Assembly (NCBI GenBank): GCA_026936325.1
Contig: JAPTHN010000001.1
Coordinates: 128,317,138-128,381,137 of the forward strand
Direction of reading: 5' to 3'
Source of the DNA: Platynereis dumerilii
Lineage: Eukaryota > Annelida > Polychaeta > Phyllodocida > Nereididae
Length of the DNA: 64,000 nt
Of the stretch, positions 11,761 to 21,471 are shown piece after piece. Both the position numbers and the translations under genes were made by a program. Position 1 is the first letter of the stretch, and each line of letters begins with the position of its first letter. The notes beneath the pieces were generated by a model. The model was not told the origin of the DNA. It saw only the letters and a list, made by a program, of their open reading frames with translations, and made no database searches.

Positions 11761-12052
11761 GGGGCCGACCAGATGATCTTTGGGGGGGGGGCTATGGATA
11801 TTTGGTGAAAAAAAAAGATTGTTTCCCACCTGATACTGAAAAAAAAAGTTTGTTCAGCACATGGAAATAAAAAAAAAGTTTGTTTCCACCTGTAGCTAGG
11901 GTACCGTAATGTTAAAATTCCGATAAAAAAGTTTGTCGCGAGTGCGCATGCGAAAAAAATTGTTCGTCGACGCGCCGCGAACGAAAAAAATTGTTTGTCT
12001 CGGGGGTAAAGTCCATAGCCCCCCCCCCCCCAACTATCGTCTGGTCGGCCCC
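11761..12052. mobile_element. Harbinger/PIF-type MITE with TAA target duplication
   Basis: The inverted ends GGGGCCGACCAGATGAT and ATCGTCTGGTCGGCCCC differ at one position. They are flanked by TAA at 11758-11760 and 12053-12055, a 3 bp target duplication of the TWA kind typical of PIF/Harbinger. The 292 bp body is built from repeated A-tract plus GTTTGTT blocks and holds two poly-G/C runs. The open minus-strand frame across it is low-complexity and not a gene. Confidence 0.8.
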
Positions 12053-12111
12053 TAAGACAAAACTTAAATTCTGGACATGAGCACATACCTGACTACATGG
12101 GTGTGGTTCAA

Positions 12112-12178
<67 letters not shown>

Positions 12179-12190
12179 GCTGCAACACAT

Positions 12191-12248
<58 letters not shown>
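12112..12248 (+). repeat. (ATCT)n microsatellite in two blocks
   Basis: Two runs of the tetramer CTAT, about 65 and 58 bp, are split by GCTGCAACACATT near 12178-12192. The apparent proteins over it are repeated SIYL residues from the simple repeat. Confidence 0.97.
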
Positions 12249-12250
<2 letters not shown>

Positions 12251-13009
12251 CTTGCTGTCTTACAGTTGGATTAATTGCACTTGAGACTTGACACTTAAGC
12301 CATGAATTGTCATTTAAACATAATTGATCAATTATTAAGCACTTCAAGTGACACACGAACAGCAATTTGTATGTTCCATAAAGTTCTCTGTGCCATTTGA
12401 TTAGCAATCCGAGTTTAATAAAGAAATTGCTATCCCGGGCCAAGTGAACGTTAATCTATCAGGTCTAACGATCAACTTCTGTGGGACTCTGTAAATTTCT
12501 TATTTATTTGAAAATTTGGATCTTTTGCACTCAAGTTAACCCAGTGACCTCTCTGGCCTTGATTGCCAATTACGCATGGTTACGTAACAGCTAGGCCCAT
12601 CATTCCACCTGCGTTCTTTGATGTCCAGTGTGGAATGTGCTGAGTCAGCATGACTAAGCAATTCTTGTGTTTTCATAAGTCCAAATGTAAACAAGAGTCG
12701 CAAATTCTGAGTTGTCTGATTTTCTGTGAAAAACAAATTAACCTAATTTAATTTGACTTTGCCACAATTTTAAGTTGTTAACTTTAACTTAAGCTAACTA
12801 AGCATGAATTAATAATTCAGAATTATTACTTATTGGCCAGACACTGTCTATTAATTAGGCCCTATGCAGTTTGGTTTTTCATTCTGCATGGTGTTTTTTT
12901 CCAGTTGGAGCAATGTAGCCCTTTTAGTAGTACATAAGTATTTTTCAAAGTAAAAAAAGGCAGAAAACTTAATGAGGTATGATTGGTCAAGATCTTCTAT
13001 ACGATAGTC

Positions 13010-13312
13010 CAGGGGCGGACTGGCGACATTTCGGGCCCGTGGCAAAATAAGTCGATGGGCCCTAACATTCCTATTTGTTGTACAACTCCATTAATGCAAA
13101 AGTGAAGGGGCCCATTTCTACGTAGGGCCCGCTCACATTGAGGCCCTTTATCTAACAGTTTCTTGATCACACAGTCACAAACTCGGTCACAAAGATCGAC
13201 ATTTCAATTTTTTTCTTGATTTTTTTTATTTTTTGGCATCTCTCATGGGCCCCCCCTGAGTGGTTGGGCCCGTGGCAGCTGCCACTCTGCCACATAGGCC
13301 AGTCCGCCCCTG
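13010..13312. mobile_element. hAT-type MITE with perfect 8 bp target duplication
   Basis: The inverted ends CAGGGGCGGACTGGC and GCCAGTCCGCCCCTG bound a 303 bp element. CGATAGTC is duplicated exactly on each side (13002-13009 and 13313-13320), the 8 bp duplication expected of hAT. The inside is rich in GGGCCC-type blocks (GGGCCCGTGGCA occurs near both ends). There is no transposase. The intact duplication points to a fairly recent insertion into HLE-1. Confidence 0.93.
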
Positions 13313-13460
13313 CGATAGTCATCAATGGTTAAGAAGGGTCCTTCTCATATACCATGGGGATAGATATGCTCCTGCATGGAGATTCCACTGAAGCTAAGAA
13401 TATCCACTGGATATTTTTAGACTGAAGCATGCCAAAGCAGCCTGGTAAACAAGGGGGGGG

Positions 13461-14975
13461 CCCCCGCAGGTCTCGGGCCTCCTCGTGGCGGTGGGTGGTA
13501 ACACTAAGGTGAAGACCTCTATCCTTAGTGGCCAACATGAGACAGTGCGCATGCACGGTGTGTCCCCTACCTTACAGGGGAATATCAATGAATATGTCAT
13601 TTACCATGATTCCAAACCGGATCGTACGTCAACCGGGTTACCAAGGTGCGCGTCCCTCAGCGGGAAACCAGGCTGAGATCGAAAAATTTGCAACTGGACT
13701 ACCAAGATTCCCACGGATAAGTACATCCTCGGATGACTTGAATGACCCTGACCGCCCCTCACACATGTCAAAAGATGAAAATTGCCTTGTGATAAACGGA
13801 CTTGAGAAATCGCTAGTGGACCTATCAGCAATCGCTGTGTACGAAATTGTTGCAGACATTTGTGACAACACCGTAGCAGATAAAATACAGCGTCAATTCA
13901 ATGGAACATTTCTCATTCACCCAAAGAATGACACACAAAAAGAGAAACTGACACTTGTCAAAGAAATAGCGCATACACAAGTCTCCATTGAGCCTTTCCA
14001 AAAACCAGGCAAAGGCATTATCTTCTCGAAAGAGAGCAAGACATGCTCAGACTCTCAACTGTCGAAGTGGTTCCACAAACATGGCATTACCCAATTCTAA
14101 CGTTTGTCCCAACGAAATGGCTATGAATCCATAAAACTGACATTCAAAAACAACAATGTACCCAAGAAAGTACCTGTAGCTTTTGAAAAGTGCAGAGTTT
14201 GCCCACTCTTTCCCCGACCAAAACGCTGTTTCAATTGCCAATTGTATGGACATATCAGCACAACATGTAGACGGTTCACAATTTGTGCCAATTGTGGTGA
14301 TCGAGATCACACTCACACGAGAGACAAACCATGCTTCAGGCCCCCGCATTGTGTCAATTGCCGAGGGGACCACCCTGCGTTTAGCCACAACTGTGAAGTC
14401 TTCAAGAGAGAAAAAGAAATTGTACAATTTCAGATTGACACAGGATGTTCGTTTCCTGAAGCCAAGCGCATAGTTCAACAGGACATGGACAAAACTAACC
14501 AAGACGCAGATTACCCAAGACCAGTTTTACATTCGTCACCACGGAGAAGGATTCAACTTTTTGAGAACCTTTTCAAGGATATGTTTGGGACAATGCCTTC
14601 ACCAGACCGACCAAAGACGGGAGAAACTGAAATATCCTGACTCTGACTTATGCATGCCACCCAGTAAAAAGCTTCAACAAAGTCAACCATCCTCTCCTTG
14701 TGCTCCACGGACAAAACTGTCACTCCAACAACCAAAGAAGAAAGAAACGGTTTCTGAGTACAAGAAACCTTCCAAAATAACAAATCGAGACCGCTCAACA
14801 GACCAACCATTTCCTTGCACAGACAAGAGAAACATGACAAGCAACAAAAAAACACCTGTCACATCTCACAGACTTAACAAATCAAGAACCTTGACACAAA
14901 CCAAGTATGTCTCTAAATAGCCCACTCAGGTGCTGATGAGACGTAAAAAACCAACTCACTCACTCACCCCCCCCC
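13461..14975 (+). mobile_element. ORF1-only LINE derivative (HAL1-like) with target duplication
   Basis: TAAACAAGGGGGG is duplicated at 13446-13458 and 14976-14988, giving insert limits of about 1.5 kb. The body has a short 5' leader, an ORF1 with three zinc knuckles, and directly after the ORF1 end a 3' tail CTCTAAATAGCCCACTCAGG, then GTGCTGATGAGACG and CTCACTCACTCA. A 66 bp piece of the same tail lies at 44627-44692, so the tail is a real LINE 3' end. Endonuclease and reverse transcriptase are absent. Mammalian HAL1 has this design; whether this copy is an internal deletion or a family needs other copies. Confidence 0.75.
13528..14640 (+). pseudogene. LINE ORF1 (Jockey/CR1-group), nucleic-acid-binding protein
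   Basis: One frame runs from the ATG at 13528 to the stop at 14638-14640, interrupted by a single in-frame TAA at 14098-14100. The N-terminal part is RRM-like (FLIHPKNDTQKEKL onwards). Three zinc knuckles follow at 14229-14400: CFNCQLYGHISTTC, CANCGDRDHTHTRDKPC and CVNCRGDHPAFSHNC. Then comes KREKEIVQFQ and SFPEAKRIV, which closely fits the ORF1 family of Jockey-group LINEs. After 14640 the lysine/serine-rich C-terminus seems to continue in another frame to 14920, implying one frameshift. The protein would bind the LINE RNA in a particle. This copy is inactive as it stands. Confidence 0.85.
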
Positions 14976-15712
14976 TAAACAAGGGGGGGCGGAGGGGGTA
15001 GGCCTATTATATTATTGCGATATATTGGTGTGTACATACAATCGGAAGAAAAATAGGCCTACAAATCTGGATAGCTGAAGTCAGGTAGTTTTTGCTCTTC
15101 GCCTGGTTATCTAACTAGACTCCGACTGCAATGCATAAAATGGCATAGATTTAATTAGTTTAGTAGATTGTAGGGAGCACATTCATCCATGATGCATTTA
15201 AGCATGTCTAATCAGTGAACGATGGGAAGTTTGGCAATAACAGCAGAGATATGTATCTTTGAAAAGAGAATAGAAATTCACAATGGCCATATAGTAGTAG
15301 ACCTATAACACATGTGTGGTTGGTTAGAATCACATAGATTGGGGATTGTAACTTGCTAAGATCTAGCATGACGTGCAGAGAGGCCACTGAAGGGGCTGGA
15401 TTATTATTACTATTTGCCACATGGTTTCTTTTCACTTGTAAACAAACCAGACAATTATTTCATCAGGTGGGCTTCCCCAAGATAAGAATAGCCAATTCGA
15501 TCCCAAATTACAGCAGCCTGACCCTCACTGCTATCAGCCTCTACGTACAGCAGATTCTTGACAATTTCTCTTGATAATTTCACATTTCACTCTTAAATCA
15601 CAAAGGCATCCAGGTAGCCTTGTGCGGTCACATAATTCAGGTGTCAAATAGTGTGAATAAAATGAGAAAATTCACTGGGGGAAACTCGTTTTGCAATCCG
15701 CGGATTCTTGTT

Positions 15713-16827
15713 ATTATTGTAAATTGTGGAACATGACTGACTCATGCAGGATATATGTACACCTTAAAATGGCATACACAACTTGCCTGTCAGGTTTGTT
15801 TGTTGCACATCGACATTTTTCACATTCCAGATTTTCTCATTGATATTTTACAATTACACTTTGTCCAGTGTGATAAGGATTTTCTTATTACACAAAACTA
15901 AATTTTTTTGGAAATGTGGTCTTAGGTCATTTGTCTAAAATGCAATTGTGACAATTGAGAGAGCGACATGGCTCATCACAGCAAAAGTCATTACATGTAG
16001 GACTGATTCAAGCAAAACTTCAGTGGCTGGGGAGCCTGAGTGTGTCACATTTTCCCAATATTTGATTGGATTAAAACAGCCCAAGCCCTAAGGGACCTTT
16101 TAATTGGCTTTGAAATACATTTGTTTCTTGTTGAGTATATAACCCATGTACTCTTGGTAGGTCCCTCAGCCAATGGCAGTGACTCAAATAAATTATGCAA
16201 TCTGAAGACAAATATTTACCGATGATTTTGCTGTGAAGCTATTTTGGCTGTAATGATGTTCTAGCGTGTATATCAATAAGAAAAGATGTGCTAAGACTTT
16301 CCAAATGGTATAATTGGTTTTCTGGTCCAGGTGGAGCAGAATAGATATTAATATTACTTAGACTTGTACTCACTTGAGGAAAAGGTAGCCTCAAATTTAG
16401 GAATTAGCAAACTAAAAATAATTGTATGCTACTCTATGGATACCATTTTCCCCCATAGAATGCTTCAGATGTGTTACATAAGGTTATTTTATGATTTTTT
16501 TCTAAACTAGAAATAATTTGTAAATCATCTTAATCAGCTCAGTTAATTAAAGCAATCATGCCTCAACAATTTGTCATGCAGAGTGACTACAAATAATTAG
16601 GTTTGTAATGATAAGAAGGTAAAATACTTGGTCAGGCAATGAACTACTGGTCACAAACCCATGTTGTTGGTATTCAAATTGAAGCTCTTTTTATGCCAAG
16701 TACAATGATGGGCTTGTAATTATTCTGAATCAAATATTAAGAAAGATATGGCTTTTCGCGACTTGCCGCTAATGCTAAAATTCATGAAAAAAGGTCAAAA
16801 GCTTCAATCGGTCTTGGGAGGCATCAA
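15713..16827. other. No feature recognised
   Basis: AT-rich spacer between HLE-1 and repeat R. I see no gene, hairpin or duplicated block. Confidence 0.45.
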
Positions 16828-16985
16828 AAATAAAGATATATGGACATATTATACATCATTGGACTCGTATTTTCAACCATAACAAAGTTAGGATGGTGGG
16901 ACTTTGAAATTTTAAACTATTTTTTTTCCATTGATTATCACCCCACCCTACAGGCTCAGTTGTTTTTTTAGTTCCGGGGCGTACC
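16828..16985 (-). repeat. Dispersed repeat R, copy 2
   Basis: Inverted match to 8388-8570: AACAAAGTTAGGATGGTGGG followed by GATTATCACCCCACCCTA. It includes a T-run insertion relative to copy 1. The class is unknown. Confidence 0.6.
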
Positions 16986-17219
16986 ACTAGAGGGCCGAGA
17001 AAATGCGTTTCCAAAAAACACGCTTGGTGATTCATCTTCCCCTATGCCATATTTGCTTCAGGGTGATTAACTTTAAGTAGTTCACTTACAGTTCTGAAAT
17101 ATGGTATAGGCATTTGCTAAGGGGTTCCCCACAAAGTTTTTATGGCTTGCAGCAAACACTATCAGTCTGGCAATCACTGCTCAATCCAAAACAATCCATG
17201 TAATAATATATAAATCACC

Positions 17220-17286
17220 CTCTTCATGAATTCAATCCCGAATATATAATCGCCAAAGGCCGGTTTTGAATCCATGGATTCTTGTT
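17220..17286 (+). mobile_element. HLE 3' end without a visible 5' partner
   Basis: AGGCCGGTTTTGAATCCATG then GATTCTTGTT has the subTIR, palindrome and TTGTT terminus of the HLE group. The matching 5' start should read TTAACCGGCCT, and none is found upstream in the window, so the rest is either decayed or lost. The sequence right after it (GAAGCTGTGGCATTGCTCC) matches the interior of the element starting at 58242, which shows that this HLE had inserted into a related element. Confidence 0.6.
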
Positions 17287-17289
17287 GGT

Positions 17290-17687
17290 TTGAAGCTGTG
17301 GCATTGCTCCAAATTATTTTTAATTAGTGGGTGTGGCCATTCAGAGCCATTCAGGACATGGTGGGTGTGGTCATATTAGCCAATAGTAATACAAGTTCTG
17401 AATAGTATGGTCATCTGAGGGGGGTACTCGCAAAAAAATGTTTTCTTTTTATTGCTAGTTATATTACTAGGCCTGGCACCCCAGGGGATGTACTTTAATA
17501 TATTTTACAAGGTCCACGGGGGGGGGGGCAGGTTTCACCTCAGGGGGGTACTCGCAAAAAAAACTTTTTTTTTTACAAGTTATATTTTTAGGCTGGGATC
17601 TCCTCAGGGGGAGGTACTTTTAAAATGCTATATTTTATAAGGTCTGAGGGGGTCACCTCGGGTGGGGGGGGGTACTTGCAAAAAAAA
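17290..17687 (+). repeat. Element D segment followed by G-rich satellite C, copy 1
   Basis: 17290-17405 matches 58440-58550 (GAAGCTGTGGCA, then GGGTGTGGCCATTCAGAGCC, then GCCAATAG). 17410-17687 has about three monomers of satellite C, each with a G-run, TACTCGCAAAAAAA, and GTTATATTTTTAGGCTGG. The same order, D segment then satellite C, appears at 58440-59830. The two regions are therefore copies of one larger element. Confidence 0.75.
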
Positions 17688-18675
17688 AAATGGAGGCCAT
17701 ATTTTGAATTGCCCACTGTGACTTTAGTATTTCACTTAGATTTGTGAAATTTGGTCTGCGGATTTGCATAGGGGTTCCCCCGAGAAATGTTTGGAAAAAT
17801 CCAAGATGGCTGCCAAAATGGCCATCATATTTTGAATTGTTCAACGTTAAATAAAATGTTATCTTATCTTTATCTTATCTTGTGACTTTAGTATTTCGCT
17901 TTGATTTTTGAAATTTGGTGTACAGATTCACTGAAGGGTTCCCCTAATAATTTTTGAGAAAAATCCAAGATGGCTGCCAAAATGGCCACCATATTTTTAA
18001 TTGCCACTGTGACTTTAATATTTCACTTATATTTATGAAATTTGATATAGGCATTCATTTACGGGTTCCCCTCACAAATTTTTGGAAAAAATCAAGATGG
18101 CTGCCAAAATGGAGACCGTAATTTCAACTGTCCACTCTGACTTTAATATTTCACTTAGATTTCTGAAATTTGGTATAGGGATTCACTCAGGAGCCCCCCT
18201 CAGAAATTTTTGGAAATTCCAAGATGGCTGCCAAAATGGCTGCCATATTTTGAATTGCCAACTGTGACTTTAGTATTTCACTCACATTTATGAAATTAAT
18301 TTTCTTATAGGCATACACTTAGGGGTTCCCCTCGGAAATTTTTGGAAAAATCCAAGATGGCTGCCAAAATTGAGGCCATATTTTGAAGTGTCCACTGTGA
18401 CAATAGTATTTCACTTAGATTTCTGAAATTTGGTATGGGGTTTCACTCAGGGCTCCCCTCAGAAATGTTTGTAAAAATCCAAGATGGCTGCCAAAATGGC
18501 CGCCATATTTTGAATTGCTCACAGTGAATTTACTATTAAATTTATGAAAATTGGTATGACATTTGCTTAAGGGTCTCCCTCAGAAATTTTTGGAAAAATC
18601 CAAGATGGCTGCCAAAACTTAATCGAAACTCTTTGCAGCCATTTTTGCCACCTATTGAATCCGTTGATTCTTGTT
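17688..18675 (+). repeat. Satellite A array ending in an HLE-type terminus
   Basis: Seven to eight monomers of about 120-130 bp share TTAGGGGTTCCCCT, AAAAATCCAAGATGGCTGCC, ATATTTTGAATTGCCCACTG and TTTCACTTAGATTTATGAAA. A short TTATCTTATCTTTATC insert interrupts near 17855-17880. The array is followed by GCCACCTATTGAATCCGTTG and ATTCTTGTT, an HLE 3' terminus ending near 18675. Array plus terminus is the same arrangement as satellite B in HLE-6 and HLE-7. Confidence 0.8.
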
Positions 18676-18679
18676 TCTC

Positions 18680-19016
18680 ATTTTTTCTAAAAGTATAGAA
18701 TATCTATCAATGAGACAATCAAAAGCACAACTAGACCATATCGGCCACCTCCGTACCAAATTAATTTTGTCCATGCACATGCAATACTCCTGGCCCGGAA
18801 ACTAATAAAAATGATTTATATATTTTTTTAATTATTTCAAAAAGTATGGGATATCTATCCATCAGACCATCAAAATGCACAACTAGACCATACAGGCATC
18901 CATGTACATTCAATAGAGGCCGAGTGCTGGCCCGCCCGCCCGCCCGGCGGACGGACAGCATTTTACCCAAGTGATAACAATACCTTCTGCGAACTAGTTC
19001 ACAGAAGGTAAAAACC
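18680..19016 (-). repeat. Repeat with internal duplication and a terminal hairpin
   Basis: Two diverged copies about 155 bp apart share GATATCTATC..GACAATCAAAAGCACA and CACAACTAGACCATA. The right edge folds strongly: ACCTTCTG and CAGAAGGT around GCGAACTAGTTCA (18993-19015). On the minus strand this reads TTACCTTCTG, which is how HLE 5' ends begin. No matching 3' end was found to the left. A GCCC run (18931-18950) sits inside. Confidence 0.5.
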
Positions 19017-19278
19017 AATGGATCATCTTCAGAATGCCACTGTCATTAGACAATCAGTTGATATGCAAGCTTGGAAAGCTATAAGTAGTTATCTTGAGCA
19101 GTCTACAAGTTCTGTCACTTTTAAGAGGTGTGCGTTTTTTAAGTGTGAGCTGTTTAGAAACCAGTAACTAACTTCTACATTCATCAATTTTGCGTCCTGA
19201 TGGTTCTTGTTTTATCATATTTATTTCAATTTGGGTGTATGACATTGTTTTGTGCTTAATGGTTCTCTTTATTTGCAG

Positions 19279-19335
19279 CGTATGAGAATGAAGACAGGCT
19301 ATTATGGGATCCCTTCAAATTGGAAGACAAACATG
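19279..19335 (+). CDS. Candidate 57 nt internal exon, host gene unknown
   Basis: CTCTTTATTTGCAG precedes the block and GTAGGG follows it, so both splice signals are in place around 57 nt. Two frames stay open: one reads YENEDRLLWDPFKLEDKH, the other GYYGIPSNWKTNM. The first frame has a composition typical of conserved protein. A length divisible by three with both flanks in the same phase fits an internal exon. I cannot name the gene. No adjacent exon on the plus strand was recognised, which is expected if the surrounding repeats are introns of many kilobases. Confidence 0.4.
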
Positions 19336-19454
19336 GTAGGGTAATTTTTAAAACATTATTTCTGTAATAGGCCCATAGTTAATATCCTGCCTGTCTTGTG
19401 CAGTTGTTATGCATCGACTCAAGTATTAGGTCTACGCAGAGGATGTGTGTAGCA

Positions 19455-19700
19455 GTGATTTAGTCGAGGCCAGGTCATCCGAGATCGAGGCATGAGCCTC
19501 CGAGACCTAAGCCATCAAAATGTGGCCTTAGGCCGGACGAGGCCGCTCCCGAGGCGTCCACCACTGGCCCAAAGACACCTGAGACCAAGCAAGGCCAAGG
19601 ATTTGGCATCCAAGCCAAGGCCGAGGCAATCAAAATATGGTCCCTAGGCCAGCTTCGAGAACGAGGGCTGCCTCGAGACCTCCCAACGCTGGTGTGTAGT
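19455..19700. repeat. GC-rich GAGGCC repeat patch
   Basis: This patch is built from many short variants of GAGGCC, CCAAGGCC and GAGACC in both orientations, much richer in GC than its surroundings. AGGCCTCGAG-like palindromes are frequent. No second copy was found in the window and the class is unknown. Confidence 0.45.
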
Positions 19701-19769
19701 AAATACTGCATACCTATTGGGTCAGCGGATACATCTCAAATTATACCTTTTCAAACTTGACTTTAACAT

Positions 19770-19953
19770 TGGCTATTCTGCCACCCCCCAAATATACCCC
19801 AGGTGTTTGGGCACCCCCGGGGATACCCCAAGGGTTTGGCAACCCCCCGGGAGATACCCTAAGGGGGATAACTCAAGCTTGGGGGCACCCGCCGGCGATG
19901 GGATATCCCTAGCTTCCCTTCAGCTGAGTGTGTGCATCACATGCACCATCTAG
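19770..19953 (+). mobile_element. CATCTAG-type element 3' end
   Basis: CCTTCAGCTGAGTGTGTGCA folds by GTGCAT / ATGCAC and is followed by CATCTAG and a T. The same end occurs at 55203-55237. The preceding part is a run of CCCC/GGGG blocks around GGGATACC. The 5' start was not found, so the true length is unknown. Confidence 0.55.
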
Positions 19954-20129
19954 TTTTGCAAGGCTCTGTGACTCGAATGGCCAAGATTGATGGCAATGAG
20001 GCCTACTGCCAGTTAGCAATTAATTGTAATTGTTGGCATCAAACAGGTTTTTGGCACTGATAAATGCACTTCCGAACTTTCCAACAAGAGTGGAAATAAA
20101 AATTCAAAATAAAAAAGATTAAGTTACAG

Positions 20130-20348
20130 TGCTTCGTTAGTTCACCGTGATATTTAGTTAACCGTGATTATGTAATTTCTTGCCAGATGGCACCAGCGGA
20201 CAAGCAAAGCTGCACACGACCACCTGGCGGGAAATCGGGGAACTAATATGCCTTGAATTATTTTTGCCTGAGCCAGCTTGCACAGCCTGGGCATCAGCCA
20301 TAGCAGTGCTCACGGTGAACTGACAGTTCACGGTGAACTGACGAAGCA
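20130..20348. mobile_element. Short MITE with ~22 bp inverted ends
   Basis: TGCTTCGTTAGTTCACCGTG at 20130 is inverted at the right edge (CACGGTGAACTGACGAAGCA ending at 20348) with one mismatch. An extra CACGGTGAACTGACAG copy lies just inside the right arm. At 219 bp it cannot encode a transposase. The superfamily is unclear because no duplicated target is evident. Confidence 0.65.
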
Positions 20349-20365
20349 GGATTTTTTTACTTTTT

Positions 20366-20670
20366 TTACCCTGGGTTCCCCCAGGGTAATTTTATCTGAA
20401 AAACCAGTCTGAGAGATTTTTGGAAAAAAGTTTTCCCGGCCTTAATACAGGTGTGGATTTGGTCAAGTGGGCTGTGCATTATAATATCGCCCATGTGACC
20501 ATTGTCAATGCGTTTCAAGGAAGGCCAATAATGCATTTGGCAATTGATTTTTGCAGTGCATCTATTCTCAGAAGAAGTCTAACAATGCTAATTGCAAACT
20601 TTCACTCAGCAAACTGACTGAACAGCTCAGACATACTGAGCTGCTCAGTTTGACCAAGTTTTGCCTCTAG
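20366..20670 (+). mobile_element. Short CTAG-ending HLE relative
   Basis: It starts TT then ACCCTGG folding onto CCAGGGT, followed by GAAAAACCAGTCTGAGAG, which matches the 5' end of the element at 54354. A candidate 3' end has the hairpin CAGCTCAG / CTGAGCTG near 20616-20646 and CTCTAG followed by T at 20670. The 5' assignment is firm; the 3' end is less so because the last part does not match the 55237 terminus. Confidence 0.5.
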
Positions 20671-20890
20671 TAGGCTTCTACATCAGAACTACCAATTCTG
20701 GTAACAAAATAAATAGCCAACATCAGTTCATGTTTTTTTTCCTCTTTGCAAATATATAACTATGAAGGTTTAATCCTGACCTTTGGTATTCCATAATTTT
20801 GTGATGATTTCAAAGCACAAAGGTCCAGGTTTTGACTCACCAGAGCTTTCGTCCATCTCTCATGGACTTCCTCAGCTGTCTGGAAAATGC

Positions 20891-21471
20891 TCAACTGGTC
20901 ACATGACTGCCCAGGGTCAAGTCATGTGACAGGATGTTGCAGAAAATGGGGGGGAGGTCCCAGCCTTGTTCTCGATTTAGTGATGGTTTGTTCCTCCGTA
21001 TCTCAATTGCTTCTTTGATCTTGCGTTTAAGCCAGTGGTCTTCTCTCCCTAGTACCTTTACGTTTTTCCAATCAATCTCATGTCCCGTGTTAGTGTGATG
21101 TTCATTTATGGCAGACGATGTCGTTTTTCTGTGTTCCTCCAGTCGTTTGTTAAGGAGCCTCGCTGTCTCTCCTATGTAAAACCGGCTACAGGTACTACAT
21201 TTGATTTGGTAGATCACTCCAGCTTTCTGTTCCTTAGGTGTGGTGTCTTTGGGTTGTACCCATTGTTGTCTAAGAGTATTGGTGGGCTGATGGTAGATCT
21301 TGACATCATGCTTTCTGAAAATTCTTTCCAGTAATTCCGAGACACCTTTGATATAAGGAAGACCGATGGATGGCTGTTTCTTCTTATTGCTGTTATTCTC
21401 CTTCAGTTCTCTTTTTTGTTGTTTCTTGTTTGGAATGTTCATCATCCAAGCAGCATAGTTGTTAGCAGATA
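20891..21471 (-). pseudogene. GIY-YIG endonuclease part of the Penelope-like element
   Basis: The frame contains YQIKCSTCSRFYIGETARLL, the GIY-YIG core (family motif Y-I-C..C...YIG.T...L..R), followed by RLEEHRKTT and SAINEHHTNTGHEIDW, the usual arginine, histidine and glutamate positions of the domain. In Penelope-like elements this domain nicks DNA for target-primed reverse transcription and sits C-terminal to the reverse transcriptase. The RT part continues on the same strand beyond the inserted transposon that starts at 21472. Confidence 0.9.

Larger units (their letters stand above)
10025..15712 (+). mobile_element. HLE-1, large non-autonomous Helentron-like element
   Basis: The left end reads TT then the hairpin AACGAGTTTTCG / CGAAAACTCGTT (10027-10053). 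The right end has the matching subTIR AACTCGTT (15683-15690), the palindrome AATCCGCGGATT and TTCTTGTT ending at 15712. Inside lie a Harbinger-type MITE (11761-12052), an ATCT microsatellite, a hAT MITE (13010-13312) and an ORF1-only LINE derivative (13461-14975). Removing these leaves about 3.6 kb of sequence without a recognisable Rep/helicase gene. Assigning both ends to one element rests on their matched subTIRs; the two ends could in principle come from related copies. Confidence 0.7.

Noticed and set aside
11751-12086. 111-codon minus-strand frame rich in F and R
   Set aside because: It is a translation of the A-tract repeats of the Harbinger-type MITE, running past both of its ends.
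12077-12291. Overlapping frames of repeated SIYL
   Set aside because: Product of the ATCT microsatellite.
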